DNA of 17,642 bases, from NCBI RefSeq assembly GCF_003721225.1, contig NZ_RIZI01000132.1, positions 1-17,642 of the forward strand. The letters are read 5' to 3'. This DNA is from Acidithiobacillus sulfuriphilus (GTDB taxonomy: Bacteria > Pseudomonadota > Gammaproteobacteria > Acidithiobacillales > Acidithiobacillaceae). The position numbers and the translations under genes are program-made. Positions 1 to 6,370 of this stretch are shown piece by piece. The notes below the pieces were generated by a model. That model did no database searches. It was not told the origin of the DNA and saw only the letters and a program-made list of their open reading frames with translations. The number at the start of each line of letters is the position of its first letter. Position 1 is the first letter of the stretch.

Positions 1-1
1 T

Positions 2-535
2 TCGGCGCGCAGCCGGGCGGATCGTTTCTGGATTACCGCCAGTGGGCGGCCCAAGGATCGGCTCACGCTGGAAGACTTTGTGGAAATGGATCTGACCGGC
101 CAGGTGCATAGGGCTCCCGACGGCCGTCGGCCTTCGGCCGAGGCTAGCATTCATCAGGCCATTTACCGTCAGGTGCCCGACGCCCAGGTGATCTATCACG
201 TCCATTCGGTGGAGGCCAATCTGTGCGGGCACTTTGCGGTGGATGGACTGCTCCGTCTGCCGTCCCTGGAGATGCTCAAGGGCCTCGGCGTGGCTGCTGC
301 CGAGCCGCAAGTGGACTTGCCGGTCTTCCCTAACTTTGTTGAAGTGCCGCAGATCGCCGCCGCCATGGAGCGGTCCTTTGCCCAGGCCCTGCCCCCGGTG
401 CCGGGCGCCCTGATCCACCTCCATGGCGTCACCGCCTGGGGCCGGGATGGGACCGCAGCCCGGCATCATCTGGAATTGCTGGAATATTGTTTCCGTTATC
501 TAGTTCAGGCGAAACTTCTCGCCATTGGAGCATAG
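2..535 (+). CDS. mtnB: Methylthioribulose-1-phosphate dehydratase, 5'-truncated by the window edge
   Basis: Class II aldolase/adducin-family enzyme of the methionine salvage pathway; the family member named here dehydrates 5-methylthioribulose-1-phosphate in the cytoplasm. The reading frame is open from base 2, and the translation upstream of the first internal ATG (FWITASGRPKDRLT, then DFVEMDL) matches the conserved MtnB core, so the ATG at 80 is internal and the true start lies outside the window. The zinc-site H-x-H of HVHS is encoded at 197-205, and a further His lies in the LHG motif (422-424). The EMLKGLG, P-x-FPN and VTAWGRDG segments, and the final RHHLELLEYCF, are typical of MtnB rather than of fuculose-phosphate aldolase. 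It ends 2 nt before the next gene, so the two are probably co-transcribed. About 25-35 N-terminal residues are missing by comparison with the family. Another class II aldolase activity cannot be excluded. Confidence 0.85.
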   Translation, partial: SARSRADRFWITASGRPKDRLTLEDFVEMDLTGQVHRAPDGRRPSAEASIHQAIYRQVPDAQVIYHVHSVEANLCGHFAVDGLLRLPSLEMLKGLGVAAAEPQVDLPVFPNFVEVPQIAAAMERSFAQALPPVPGALIHLHGVTAWGRDGTAARHHLELLEYCFRYLVQAKLLAIGA

Positions 536-537
536 TA

Positions 538-1062
538 ATGAGTCAAGCCCTTCTCACCGTCATCGGCGAAGATCGTCCCGGTATCGTCGCCGCCGTCACC
601 CAGGCCCTCTATACGGCCGGCTGTTCCATTGGCGATGCCTCCATGATGCGCCTGGGCGGTTACTTTGCCATCATGCAGGTGCTGTCCTATCCCCAGGACC
701 TGGGCGCCGTGGAGATGGCCCTGGATGCCGCGGTCAAGCGTCTCAATCTGCGCGTTCATCTCGATCCCCTCTCCAGCGTGGCCGCGGATGGCGGCGCCGC
801 CCCGGACACGCGGGTCACGGTCTTTGGCGCGGACCGGCCCGGCATCGTCGCCAGCGTGACGGCTGCCCTGGCGAGCATCGGCTTTAATATCGTCGATCTG
901 GAAAGTGAGCGTTCGGGCAGCCCGGAGCATCCCATCTATATCATGGTGATTCAGGGCCGGGCCCCGGCGGGCATTGCGGCGGTGCAGGAAGTCCTGGCGC
1001 CTTTGCGGGAAAGGGAATCCATCGATATTGGCGTTCACCCTCTGGAGACGGTGGTGCTCTGA
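538..1062 (+). CDS. gcvR: Two-ACT-domain protein, GcvR-like (glycine cleavage system repressor family)
   Basis: A 174-residue protein made almost wholly of two ACT domains, residues about 4-78 and 92-170. Each opens with a DRPGIVA motif (12-18 and 99-105), the usual small-ligand loop. GcvR in E. coli has this architecture and antagonises GcvA to control the glycine cleavage genes. No DNA-binding domain is visible, so it would act through a protein partner. The frame is open further upstream to 487, but I chose ATG 538: a GGAG at 527-530 lies 7 nt before it, mtnB ends at 535, and the ACT fold starts at once after this Met. The stop shares one base with the def start (TGATG), implying translational coupling. 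In E. coli gcvR is also a close neighbour of dapA, which lies 3 kb away here. The exact regulatory target is inferred from family only. Confidence 0.8.
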   Translation: MSQALLTVIGEDRPGIVAAVTQALYTAGCSIGDASMMRLGGYFAIMQVLSYPQDLGAVEMALDAAVKRLNLRVHLDPLSSVAADGGAAPDTRVTVFGADRPGIVASVTAALASIGFNIVDLESERSGSPEHPIYIMVIQGRAPAGIAAVQEVLAPLRERESIDIGVHPLETVVL

Positions 1063-1565
1063 TGGCGGTATTACCGATTCTGACCTATCCCGACCCGCTG
1101 TTGCAGCGCCCCGCAGTGGCGGTGGCGAATTTCGATGCGGAACTTCGGGCTTTTGTCGATGATCTCATCGAAACCATGCGGGCCGGACCCGGCGGCGTGG
1201 GCATAGCCGCCCCCCAAGTGGGTCGCCTCCAGCGGATCGTGGTGGTGGACGTGCGGGCGAAGCTGGGCGACGACTGTCATGGCCTGATGGTGCTCGTCAA
1301 TCCTGATCTGATCGCCTGGGAAGGAGTCGCCGTCGGTCGCGAGGGCTGCATGTCAGTGCCGGACTTCACCGGCAACGTCATCCGCGCCGAGCAGATTCGT
1401 GTGCAGGCCCAAGACATCCATGGTGAGGATCGGGTGTACGAATGTGCCGGCTTCGAGGCCCGCGCCGTACAGCACGAAATGGACCATCTGGACGGCCTGC
1501 TCTTTCTCGACCGGCTGGTGTCGCGCAAGACGGATCTTTTCCGCAGAAAGGTGTACAAGCGCTAA
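1062..1565 (+). CDS. def: Peptide deformylase
   Basis: Removes the formyl group from the N-terminal methionine of new proteins; cytoplasmic metallo-enzyme (Fe or Zn). All three family motifs are present in a 167-residue protein of normal length: GVGIAAPQ (45-52), EGCMS (94-98) and QHEMDH (137-142). Metal ligands are C96, H138 and H142, and the catalytic acid is E139. The start overlaps the stop of the gcvR-like gene by one base, with no strong Shine-Dalgarno of its own, so coupled translation is likely. def is more often found beside fmt; here no fmt is seen, and the neighbour is the ACT protein, so this may be one of two deformylases in the genome. Downstream it meets a convergent tRNA gene after 22 nt, with no clear terminator hairpin between them. 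Confidence 0.95.
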   Translation: MAVLPILTYPDPLLQRPAVAVANFDAELRAFVDDLIETMRAGPGGVGIAAPQVGRLQRIVVVDVRAKLGDDCHGLMVLVNPDLIAWEGVAVGREGCMSVPDFTGNVIRAEQIRVQAQDIHGEDRVYECAGFEARAVQHEMDHLDGLLFLDRLVSRKTDLFRRKVYKR

Positions 1566-1587
1566 GGAAAAATCGGAGTGCTGGAAA

Positions 1588-1663
1588 TGGCGTCCCCATG
1601 GGGGTTCGAACCCCAGTTACCGCCGTGAAAGGGCGGTGTCCTAGGCCGCTAGACGATGGGGAC
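1588..1663 (-). tRNA. tRNA-Glu (anticodon UUC)
   Basis: A 76-nt gene read on the minus strand, with CCA encoded (complement at 1588-1590). The acceptor stem GTCCCCA pairs fully with TGGGGAC, the discriminator base is G, the D arm is GTCT...GGAC, the anticodon stem is CCGCC/GGCGG around the loop CTTTCAC, and the T arm is TGGGG-TTCGAAC-CCCCA. The sequence is close to E. coli tRNA-Glu. Besides translation, Glu-tRNA is the precursor for tetrapyrrole synthesis in most proteobacteria (known biology, not shown here). It is convergent with def and has its own promoter at 1679-1707. Confidence 0.97.
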
Positions 1664-1678
1664 GCTGGCAGCCCGTGA

Positions 1679-1707
1679 ATACTACACACCTGCATGGGCG
1701 GTGGCAA
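1679..1707 (-). promoter_or_regulatory. Sigma-70-type promoter of tRNA-Glu(UUC)
   Basis: On the minus strand a TTGCCA -35 (1702-1707) is separated by 17 nt from a TAGTAT -10 (1679-1684). The predicted start is near 1671, about 8 nt before the mature tRNA end. The stretch between -10 and start is fairly GC-rich, as is usual for stable-RNA promoters under stringent control (known for the class; only the base content is seen here). Confidence 0.7.
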
Positions 1708-1755
1708 GTATGTATGACGCTGTCCGTCCCTGCTCGCCGTCTCGCCGCCGGAACC

Positions 1756-1783
1756 TTGACATCTTCCATGATCACTCTAAATT
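1756..1783 (+). promoter_or_regulatory. Likely promoter of the amidase gene
   Basis: A perfect TTGACA -35 at 1756-1761 is followed after 16 nt by TAAATT (1778-1783), a 4/6 match to the -10 consensus. It lies in the only clearly AT-rich stretch of the region and points at the amidase start 67 nt further on. The predicted transcription start (about 1790) falls inside the palindrome at 1783-1800. Confidence 0.5.
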
Positions 1784-1800
1784 AAAGAGATAACTCTTTA
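1783..1800. repeat. Short perfect inverted repeat at the amidase promoter
   Basis: TAAAGAG (1783-1789), a 4-nt ATAA loop, then CTCTTTA (1794-1800). The 7-bp arms are exact. It overlaps the -10 edge and the predicted start site of the amidase promoter, so it could be an operator or a 5'-UTR hairpin. A weak terminator is less likely, because the stem is AU-rich and no gene requiring it ends close by. Confidence 0.5.
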
Positions 1801-1850
1801 TTTACTAAAATTCTATGCTTGTGCCTGGATAGATTGGCAGGGGAGGCGAA

Positions 1851-3191
1851 ATGGCTGATATGCCTGATGCAGACCGTCACGTGAGGGCGCGGCGCGGTTT
1901 CCTGCGCCACTTGCTGCTGGGGAGCGGGGCGGCCATGCTCTCCCTCCATGCACCCTTTGCGGCGGCGGCGGAAATCCGCGGCGTGCGCGTCGGTCCGCAC
2001 GGATCGGGTGTTCGCCTCGTCTTCGACCTGAGTGGGCCCTTGGCCGCGCCGGCGCAGATGAGCGCTTCCGGTGACGTCCTGCAGGTACTGCTTCCCGGGG
2101 TCCGCTCCTGGAGCGCTACCCCAAGATTGCGCCCGCTCGGATCCTTGCTGGGGGTGCGCAAGGTGGCGCGCAGCGCTCAGGGCCTTGCCGTTGATCTGGC
2201 CATTCAAGGGGCGGTCCACTGGCGCAGTTTCAGCATGCGCCCGGCGGGTCATGCCGGATATCGTTGGGTGCTGGACCTCTTGCCGGATACGCGGGACGTG
2301 GCAGGGGCCGCGCTGCCGTTGGCCGGGAGGGGCCGGCCCATCGTCATCTGCCTCGACCCTGGCCACGGTGGGCATGACCCTGGGGCCATTGGCCAGATGG
2401 GGACGCGGGAAAAGGATGTGGTGCTGGACGTCGGCCTCCGGCTGGGCGAGCTCTTGCGCCAAACCCCGGGTGTACACTTGGTGATGACCCGCGACAGCGA
2501 TCGTTATGTGCCGCTGTTGGAGCGCATGGAACTGGGCGTGCACCATCGTGCCGACCTCTTTGTCTCCGTACATGCGGATGCCTTTCCGCTGCGCACGGTG
2601 CGCGGCTCCACGGTCTGGGCCCTTTCCGAAAAGGGGGCGAGCAATGAGGCGGCGCGCTGGCTGGCGAAAACGCAAAACGCAGCAGATCCCATTCTTGCTG
2701 ACGTGCAGGGGGGTCAGCACAACCCGCTGCTGAATCAGGTGTTACTCAACATGTCACAAACGGCGGCGATGAATTCGGCGGCTTCGGCGGCGGATGTCAT
2801 GATCCGCGGTCTGGCCGGGGTGGAAGATCTGCACAATGCGCAGGTACAGCACGCCAACTTTGTGGTCCTACGCGCACCCGATGTCCCCTCCATGCTCGTG
2901 GAAACCGCCTTCATTTCCAATCCCGAAGAAGAGCAGCACTTGCGCGATCCCGCCTTCCGCGATCTCCTCGCCCATACCATGCGCGATGCCATTGTCGCCC
3001 ATTTCGTCAAGGCGCCGCCGGCCGGAAGCTGCTGGTCCAGCGCCCAGCATGTGGTGAGTCATGAGGAAAGCCTGGCGGATGTGGCGAAACGCTACGGGGT
3101 GAACGCCAGGATCCTGCGCCTGGCCAATCATCTCGATGGCCGCGAGGCCTTTGCCGGACAGCGCCTGCGGGTGCCCATCATGGGGGCGTGA
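1851..3191 (+). CDS. amiC: N-acetylmuramoyl-L-alanine amidase, Tat-exported, AMIN + Amidase_3 + LysM
   Basis: Cuts the bond between N-acetylmuramic acid and the stem peptide during daughter-cell separation; periplasmic zinc enzyme. The N-terminus carries a twin-arginine signal (RRGFLR from residue 14, hydrophobic stretch 20-40, likely cleavage after the AAAA run near 40). An AMIN-type domain follows (about 41-145), then the Amidase_3 catalytic domain (about 163-385) with zinc ligands H172 (DPGHGG), E187 and H241 (SVHADAF), and catalytic E351 (VETAF). A single LysM-like domain closes the protein (about 399-442). The Tat signal resembles E. coli AmiC, whereas a C-terminal LysM is an AmiB trait, so the AmiC name is approximate. 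GGAGG at 1842-1846 supports this ATG. It is a single gene with its own promoter, followed by a tRNA gene. The active site appears intact. Confidence 0.92.
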   Translation: MADMPDADRHVRARRGFLRHLLLGSGAAMLSLHAPFAAAAEIRGVRVGPHGSGVRLVFDLSGPLAAPAQMSASGDVLQVLLPGVRSWSATPRLRPLGSLLGVRKVARSAQGLAVDLAIQGAVHWRSFSMRPAGHAGYRWVLDLLPDTRDVAGAALPLAGRGRPIVICLDPGHGGHDPGAIGQMGTREKDVVLDVGLRLGELLRQTPGVHLVMTRDSDRYVPLLERMELGVHHRADLFVSVHADAFPLRTVRGSTVWALSEKGASNEAARWLAKTQNAADPILADVQGGQHNPLLNQVLLNMSQTAAMNSAASAADVMIRGLAGVEDLHNAQVQHANFVVLRAPDVPSMLVETAFISNPEEEQHLRDPAFRDLLAHTMRDAIVAHFVKAPPAGSCWSSAQHVVSHEESLADVAKRYGVNARILRLANHLDGREAFAGQRLRVPIMGA

Positions 3192-3220
3192 GCGGGGAAT
3201 CCACCGGCCGCTGCCAGGAA

Positions 3221-3248
3221 TTGCTTTTCGCCGGCAAAGGCTTATAAT
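3221..3248 (+). promoter_or_regulatory. Sigma-70 promoter of tRNA-Glu(CUC)
   Basis: TTGCTT (3221-3226), 16-nt spacer, then a perfect TATAAT (3243-3248). The mature tRNA begins 12 nt after the -10, and the short stretch between (TCGCCCATCATC) gives a start near 3255. This is the best -10 in the window and probably also serves the genes after the tRNA, because I see no terminator behind the tRNA. Confidence 0.75.
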
Positions 3249-3260
3249 TCGCCCATCATC

Positions 3261-3336
3261 GCTCCCATCGTCTAGTGGTCCAGGACACCGGCCTCTCACG
3301 TCGGTAACAGGGGTTCGAACCCCCTTGGGAGCGCCA
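3261..3336 (+). tRNA. tRNA-Glu (anticodon CUC)
   Basis: A 76-nt gene with encoded CCA (3334-3336). The acceptor stem is GCTCCCA/TGGGAGC, discriminator G, D arm GTCT...GGAC, anticodon stem CCGGC/GTCGG (one G-T pair) around the loop CTCTCAC, and T arm AGGGG-TTCGAAC-CCCCT. It reads GAG codons directly; the UUC isoacceptor at 1588-1663 reads GAA and GAG. The D and T arms are almost identical between the two genes, while the acceptor and anticodon stems differ. The next gene begins 114 nt downstream on the same strand. Confidence 0.97.
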
Positions 3337-3450
3337 AATCCCGCCGCTCGCCGTGACTTCCTTGCCAACCGCTGACCTTTGATCATGTGCCGCCGGGACT
3401 GGGGATCTGCCCGCCTGGTAACTAGCGCGGGGTGGCTGATAGGAGCCGTT

Positions 3451-4224
3451 ATGCCTCCATGGGAGATTGTCGATTATGAGCCCTCCCCAAAGGAGGGCGC
3501 CAGCGACGTGGGGGAATCCCCTCTGCGCGATTATGCCAACCGTCTTTTCTCGGGCTGGGCCTTGTTGCCTCTGGACACGGCCAAGGAAGGGCTCACCTTC
3601 CTGCAGCGCGCCCAACGGGTGTTGACCGTGATCCTGGAAGGTGAGGAGGGGCAGGATCGCAGCAGTTATCTCCTCTCCGTGGATCCGGCGACACAAACGC
3701 TGCAATTGCGCCTTCCGGAACCGCCAGCGCCCGCAGATCTCCTCGCCCCTGGACGCCTGGTGCTGGTTATTGGCCGTGCCCAGGAGTTCCTGCTGGGTTT
3801 TCTCGCCCCCATTCATGCACTGTTTTCCCAGTCGTTGCAGGTTGGGTGGCCGACTACCATTTATCAGTTGCAAAAGCGGCTGTACTGGCGGCGCCTGGTG
3901 CTGTCGCTGGCGAAGGTGCGCTTGCGCCGTCCGGGGCAGCCGGACTTGCTGGGCGATCTGGTGGATTTGGGGTGGGGTGGACTGGGAATGCGTTTGCCCT
4001 GGATGGAGGACTTGGCCTTGCAGCGCGGTGCCGGCATGGAGGTGCTTCTTTCGGCTCCAGGCAGCCTCGATTGGGAAAGCCGGGGGGAATTGCGCCATTG
4101 GCGGCGCGTGGAAGAGGCGGGGAGCCTCTGGTTGCGCGTGGGCCTGCGCTTTGACCTGCAGCCCAAGCAGCATGAGGAATTGCTGCACTGGGCGGCGCGC
4201 CAAAGGATGCGCCTTGACGGGTGA
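3451..4224 (+). CDS. YcgR-like PilZ-domain protein (putative c-di-GMP receptor)
   Basis: A 257-residue cytoplasmic protein with no signal peptide or membrane segment. Residues about 45-138 look like a YcgR-type N-terminal domain (beta-rich, ending in GWPTTIYQLQKR). The PilZ domain follows (about 140-253) with the first c-di-GMP motif RxxxR present as RLYWR (143-147). The second motif, normally (D/N)xSxxG, reads DLGWGG (172-177), with Gly in place of Ser. The tail GLRFDLQPKQHEELLHWAARQ is typical of PilZ proteins. In YcgR-like proteins the N domain contacts the flagellar motor; that role is not shown here, since no flagellar gene is in the window. The start at 3451 is set by AGGAG at 3441-3445; the frame also has TTG 3379 and ATG 3385 upstream but without a good ribosome site. 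It sits between tRNA-Glu and dapA. The family call is fairly sure; ligand binding is open. Confidence 0.7.
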   Translation: MPPWEIVDYEPSPKEGASDVGESPLRDYANRLFSGWALLPLDTAKEGLTFLQRAQRVLTVILEGEEGQDRSSYLLSVDPATQTLQLRLPEPPAPADLLAPGRLVLVIGRAQEFLLGFLAPIHALFSQSLQVGWPTTIYQLQKRLYWRRLVLSLAKVRLRRPGQPDLLGDLVDLGWGGLGMRLPWMEDLALQRGAGMEVLLSAPGSLDWESRGELRHWRRVEEAGSLWLRVGLRFDLQPKQHEELLHWAARQRMRLDG

Positions 4225-4231
4225 GTAAAAC

Positions 4232-4268
4232 CTTGCGGGGTTTCTTGCCAAGGGGCGCCCCCCGCAAG
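4232..4268. repeat. Inverted repeat in the gap before dapA
   Basis: Perfect 9-nt arms, CTTGCGGGG (4232-4240) and CCCCGCAAG (4260-4268), with a 19-nt spacer that itself contains the palindrome GGGGCGCCCC (4252-4261). The palindrome overlaps the right arm, so the two hairpins exclude each other. No T-run follows, so this is not a standard intrinsic terminator. It could be an mRNA processing, attenuation or protein-binding site for dapA. No clear promoter was found in this 92-nt gap. Confidence 0.45.
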
Positions 4269-4316
4269 TACCATCGCCCATGATAAGGTAAGCTGTGATC
4301 GCCCGGGGGTTTCATC

Positions 4317-5192
4317 ATGTTTCATGGCAGTATGGTGGCTTTGGTAACGCCCATGACGGCGGATGGCGGCGTCGATTATCCCCGGCTGCGGGACCTCGTC
4401 GAATGGCACCTTGCCGAAGGGACCCATGCCATTGTGGCGGTGGGCACCACGGGCGAGTCGGCCACCCTGGATTTCAAGGAACATATTGCGGTGATTGCCG
4501 CAGTGGTGGAACAGGTGCGGGAACGGGTTCCGGTCATTGCCGGTACCGGCGCCAATGCGACGGCCGAGGCCGTGATCCTGACCCATGCGGCCATGGAGGC
4601 CAAGGCCGACGCGGCCTTGCTGGTCACCCCTTACTACAACAAGCCGACGCAGGAAGGGTTGTTCCAACATTATTCGACCATTGCCGACCAGTGCCGGGTG
4701 CCGATCATTCTCTACAACGTGCCCGGACGAACGGCTTGCGACCTCCTGCCCGAAACCGTAGCGCGCCTGGCCCCGCAGCCCAATATTGTCGGCATCAAGG
4801 AAGCCAGTGGCAAGGTGGAGCGGGTGGGGGAGATTCTCCATCTTTGTGGGGAGCAGTTGGAGGTCTTCAGTGGGGATGATGGCGCCGCCCTCGGCGCCCT
4901 GGCCGCCGGGGCGCGCGGCATCATTTCCGTGACGGCCAACGTGGCGCCGCGGGCCATGGCCGAGTTGTGCGAGGCCGCGCTGGCAGGGGACTTTTTGCGC
5001 GCACGGGCCATCAATGCCGCGCTGATCGCCCTGCATCGCGACCTCTTTGTCGAGTCCAACCCCATCCCGGTGAAATGGGCCCTGCAGGAAATGGGGCGTA
5101 TCGGGCCCGGTCTGCGCCTGCCGCTGACGGCCCTGGCGCCGACCTATCATGAACGCCTGCGCGCGAGCCTGCGTCAGGCGCATTGTTTGTGA
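4317..5192 (+). CDS. dapA: 4-hydroxy-tetrahydrodipicolinate synthase
   Basis: First committed step of the diaminopimelate/lysine pathway: condenses pyruvate with aspartate semialdehyde in the cytoplasm. The 291-residue chain is of normal length and carries the full active site: T44 and T45 in GTTGES, Y107 in TPYYNKP, Y133 in YNVPGRT, R138, and the Schiff-base lysine K161 in GIKEAS. The ATG at 4317 begins the standard MFHGSMVALVTPM start; the ribosome site is weak (a G-run about 8 nt upstream). meso-Diaminopimelate made here feeds peptidoglycan, fitting with the amidase and PBP genes nearby. bamC begins 38 nt downstream, the same dapA-bamC pairing as in E. coli, where bamC was once called dapX. 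Confidence 0.97.
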   Translation: MFHGSMVALVTPMTADGGVDYPRLRDLVEWHLAEGTHAIVAVGTTGESATLDFKEHIAVIAAVVEQVRERVPVIAGTGANATAEAVILTHAAMEAKADAALLVTPYYNKPTQEGLFQHYSTIADQCRVPIILYNVPGRTACDLLPETVARLAPQPNIVGIKEASGKVERVGEILHLCGEQLEVFSGDDGAALGALAAGARGIISVTANVAPRAMAELCEAALAGDFLRARAINAALIALHRDLFVESNPIPVKWALQEMGRIGPGLRLPLTALAPTYHERLRASLRQAHCL

Positions 5193-5230
5193 CCTTTTTC
5201 GCGCCTATGTCGCGTCCCATGGAGTTTTGC

Positions 5231-6370
5231 ATGCGTCGTTACCTGCTTCTTGCCGCTCTGGCCAGTGTGAGTCTGGGGGGGTGTTCCACCATCTCTTCGG
5301 TGATTCCCTTCCTCAAGTCCAGCAATGGACCCAATTACCAGGATGCCAAGGTAATGAAGCCGCTGGAGGTGCCGCCGGACCTCTTGGCCACCGCGCCGCA
5401 GCCGGGCGTGACCATCCCCCAGGGATCAGAAGCGGGAGCCGCCGCAGCGAATACAGGCACGACGACCGAAGGTTTCGGCGTATTTACGCCGCGCCTGGCC
5501 GCCGGTGAGCAGCCCCTGGAGGAAAAGAAGCTGCCGGGATCTGCGGCCGTACTGAGTGGTACGGGTGCCGACTTGAAACTCAGCACGGTCGCCCAACCGG
5601 CACAGGTATGGGCGAGCGTGAAGGCCGTTCTGGCGGAGAAGAAAATCCCGGTGGAACAGTTTTCCCCGGAAAAAGGCGAACTCCAGACCGGCTGGCGGGA
5701 TTTCCGCGAGGGCCTGTCTTTTATCCTGGGCAGTACCGTTGCCCCGACTTTCCGGGAAAAATATACCTTTACCCTGACGCAGCCGGAGTCGGGCCAGGAA
5801 GTCCTGGCCATTGCCCAAGAGCGTTGGTGGAACAACCCCAATGCCAACTGGGAGAAGTATCCAGCGGATGGGGAAGATAATCGCGACCTGATGCAGGCGA
5901 TCCAAAAACGGCTCAGTCAGGAAACCGTTATGGCCGAGATGCCCAAGATGGAAGTAACCCGCTATCGTGATGATCGCGGCCCCTACCTGGTATTGGATGT
6001 CTTGCCGCCAAAAGCCGTCCCTGCCGTGCAAACGGCGCTGCAAGGCATGGGTTATCCGGTCACCAGCGAGGGCATTGGCGTTTGGGTGGTGGATATTCGC
6101 AATGGTGGAGAACAAAGGCAGGAGCATGCGGGTTTTGTGGGGGGCATTTTCGACCAGATCGTCAACAGCTTCAAGAAGACCTGGGGGAGCAGCAGCAAGC
6201 CCCAGGCCATCGCCGTGCGGGTCAAACTCCTGCGTATGGAAAATGACAAGGGCAGCGTGCTGGAGACCGAACCCACCCACGGGGATGCCAGCGATGGCCG
6301 CAAATGGTCCGTCGAGATCCTCGACAAGCTGCAGGCGGCACTGAGCCCCAAGGCGGCGGGGCAGTCATGA
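5231..6370 (+). CDS. bamC: Outer-membrane assembly lipoprotein BamC (NlpB/DapX family)
   Basis: Lipoprotein of the BAM complex, which inserts beta-barrel proteins into the outer membrane. The start at 5231 gives a clean lipoprotein signal, MRRYLLLAALASVSLGGC, with the lipidated Cys at residue 18; GGAG at 5221-5224 supports it. The frame is open from 5183 but that start would bury the signal behind 16 extra residues. A low-complexity linker with YQDAKVMKPLEVPPDLL (the BamD-binding type segment) follows, then two mixed alpha/beta domains. At 379 residues it is about 35 longer than E. coli BamC (344), mostly in the linker. The last codon overlaps the purB start (ATGA). Identification rests on the signal, the PPDL segment and the dapA neighbour, since BamC sequences vary widely. 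Confidence 0.88.
   Translation: MRRYLLLAALASVSLGGCSTISSVIPFLKSSNGPNYQDAKVMKPLEVPPDLLATAPQPGVTIPQGSEAGAAAANTGTTTEGFGVFTPRLAAGEQPLEEKKLPGSAAVLSGTGADLKLSTVAQPAQVWASVKAVLAEKKIPVEQFSPEKGELQTGWRDFREGLSFILGSTVAPTFREKYTFTLTQPESGQEVLAIAQERWWNNPNANWEKYPADGEDNRDLMQAIQKRLSQETVMAEMPKMEVTRYRDDRGPYLVLDVLPPKAVPAVQTALQGMGYPVTSEGIGVWVVDIRNGGEQRQEHAGFVGGIFDQIVNSFKKTWGSSSKPQAIAVRVKLLRMENDKGSVLETEPTHGDASDGRKWSVEILDKLQAALSPKAAGQS

Noticed and set aside
487..537. Upstream extension of the GcvR-like protein
   Set aside because: It would overlap mtnB by about 50 nt and lacks a ribosome site, whereas ATG 538 has GGAG 7 nt upstream and starts at the ACT domain.
1782..2720. A 312-codon minus-strand frame opposite the amidase
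   Set aside because: Shadow frame; the amidase on the plus strand has complete domains and active-site residues.
3864..5183. A 439-codon minus-strand frame across the PilZ gene and dapA
   Set aside because: It covers parts of two real genes and their gap and shows no family resemblance.
5183..5230. Longer BamC start at 5183
   Set aside because: It overlaps dapA and places residues before the lipoprotein signal; ATG 5231 has GGAG and a proper lipobox.
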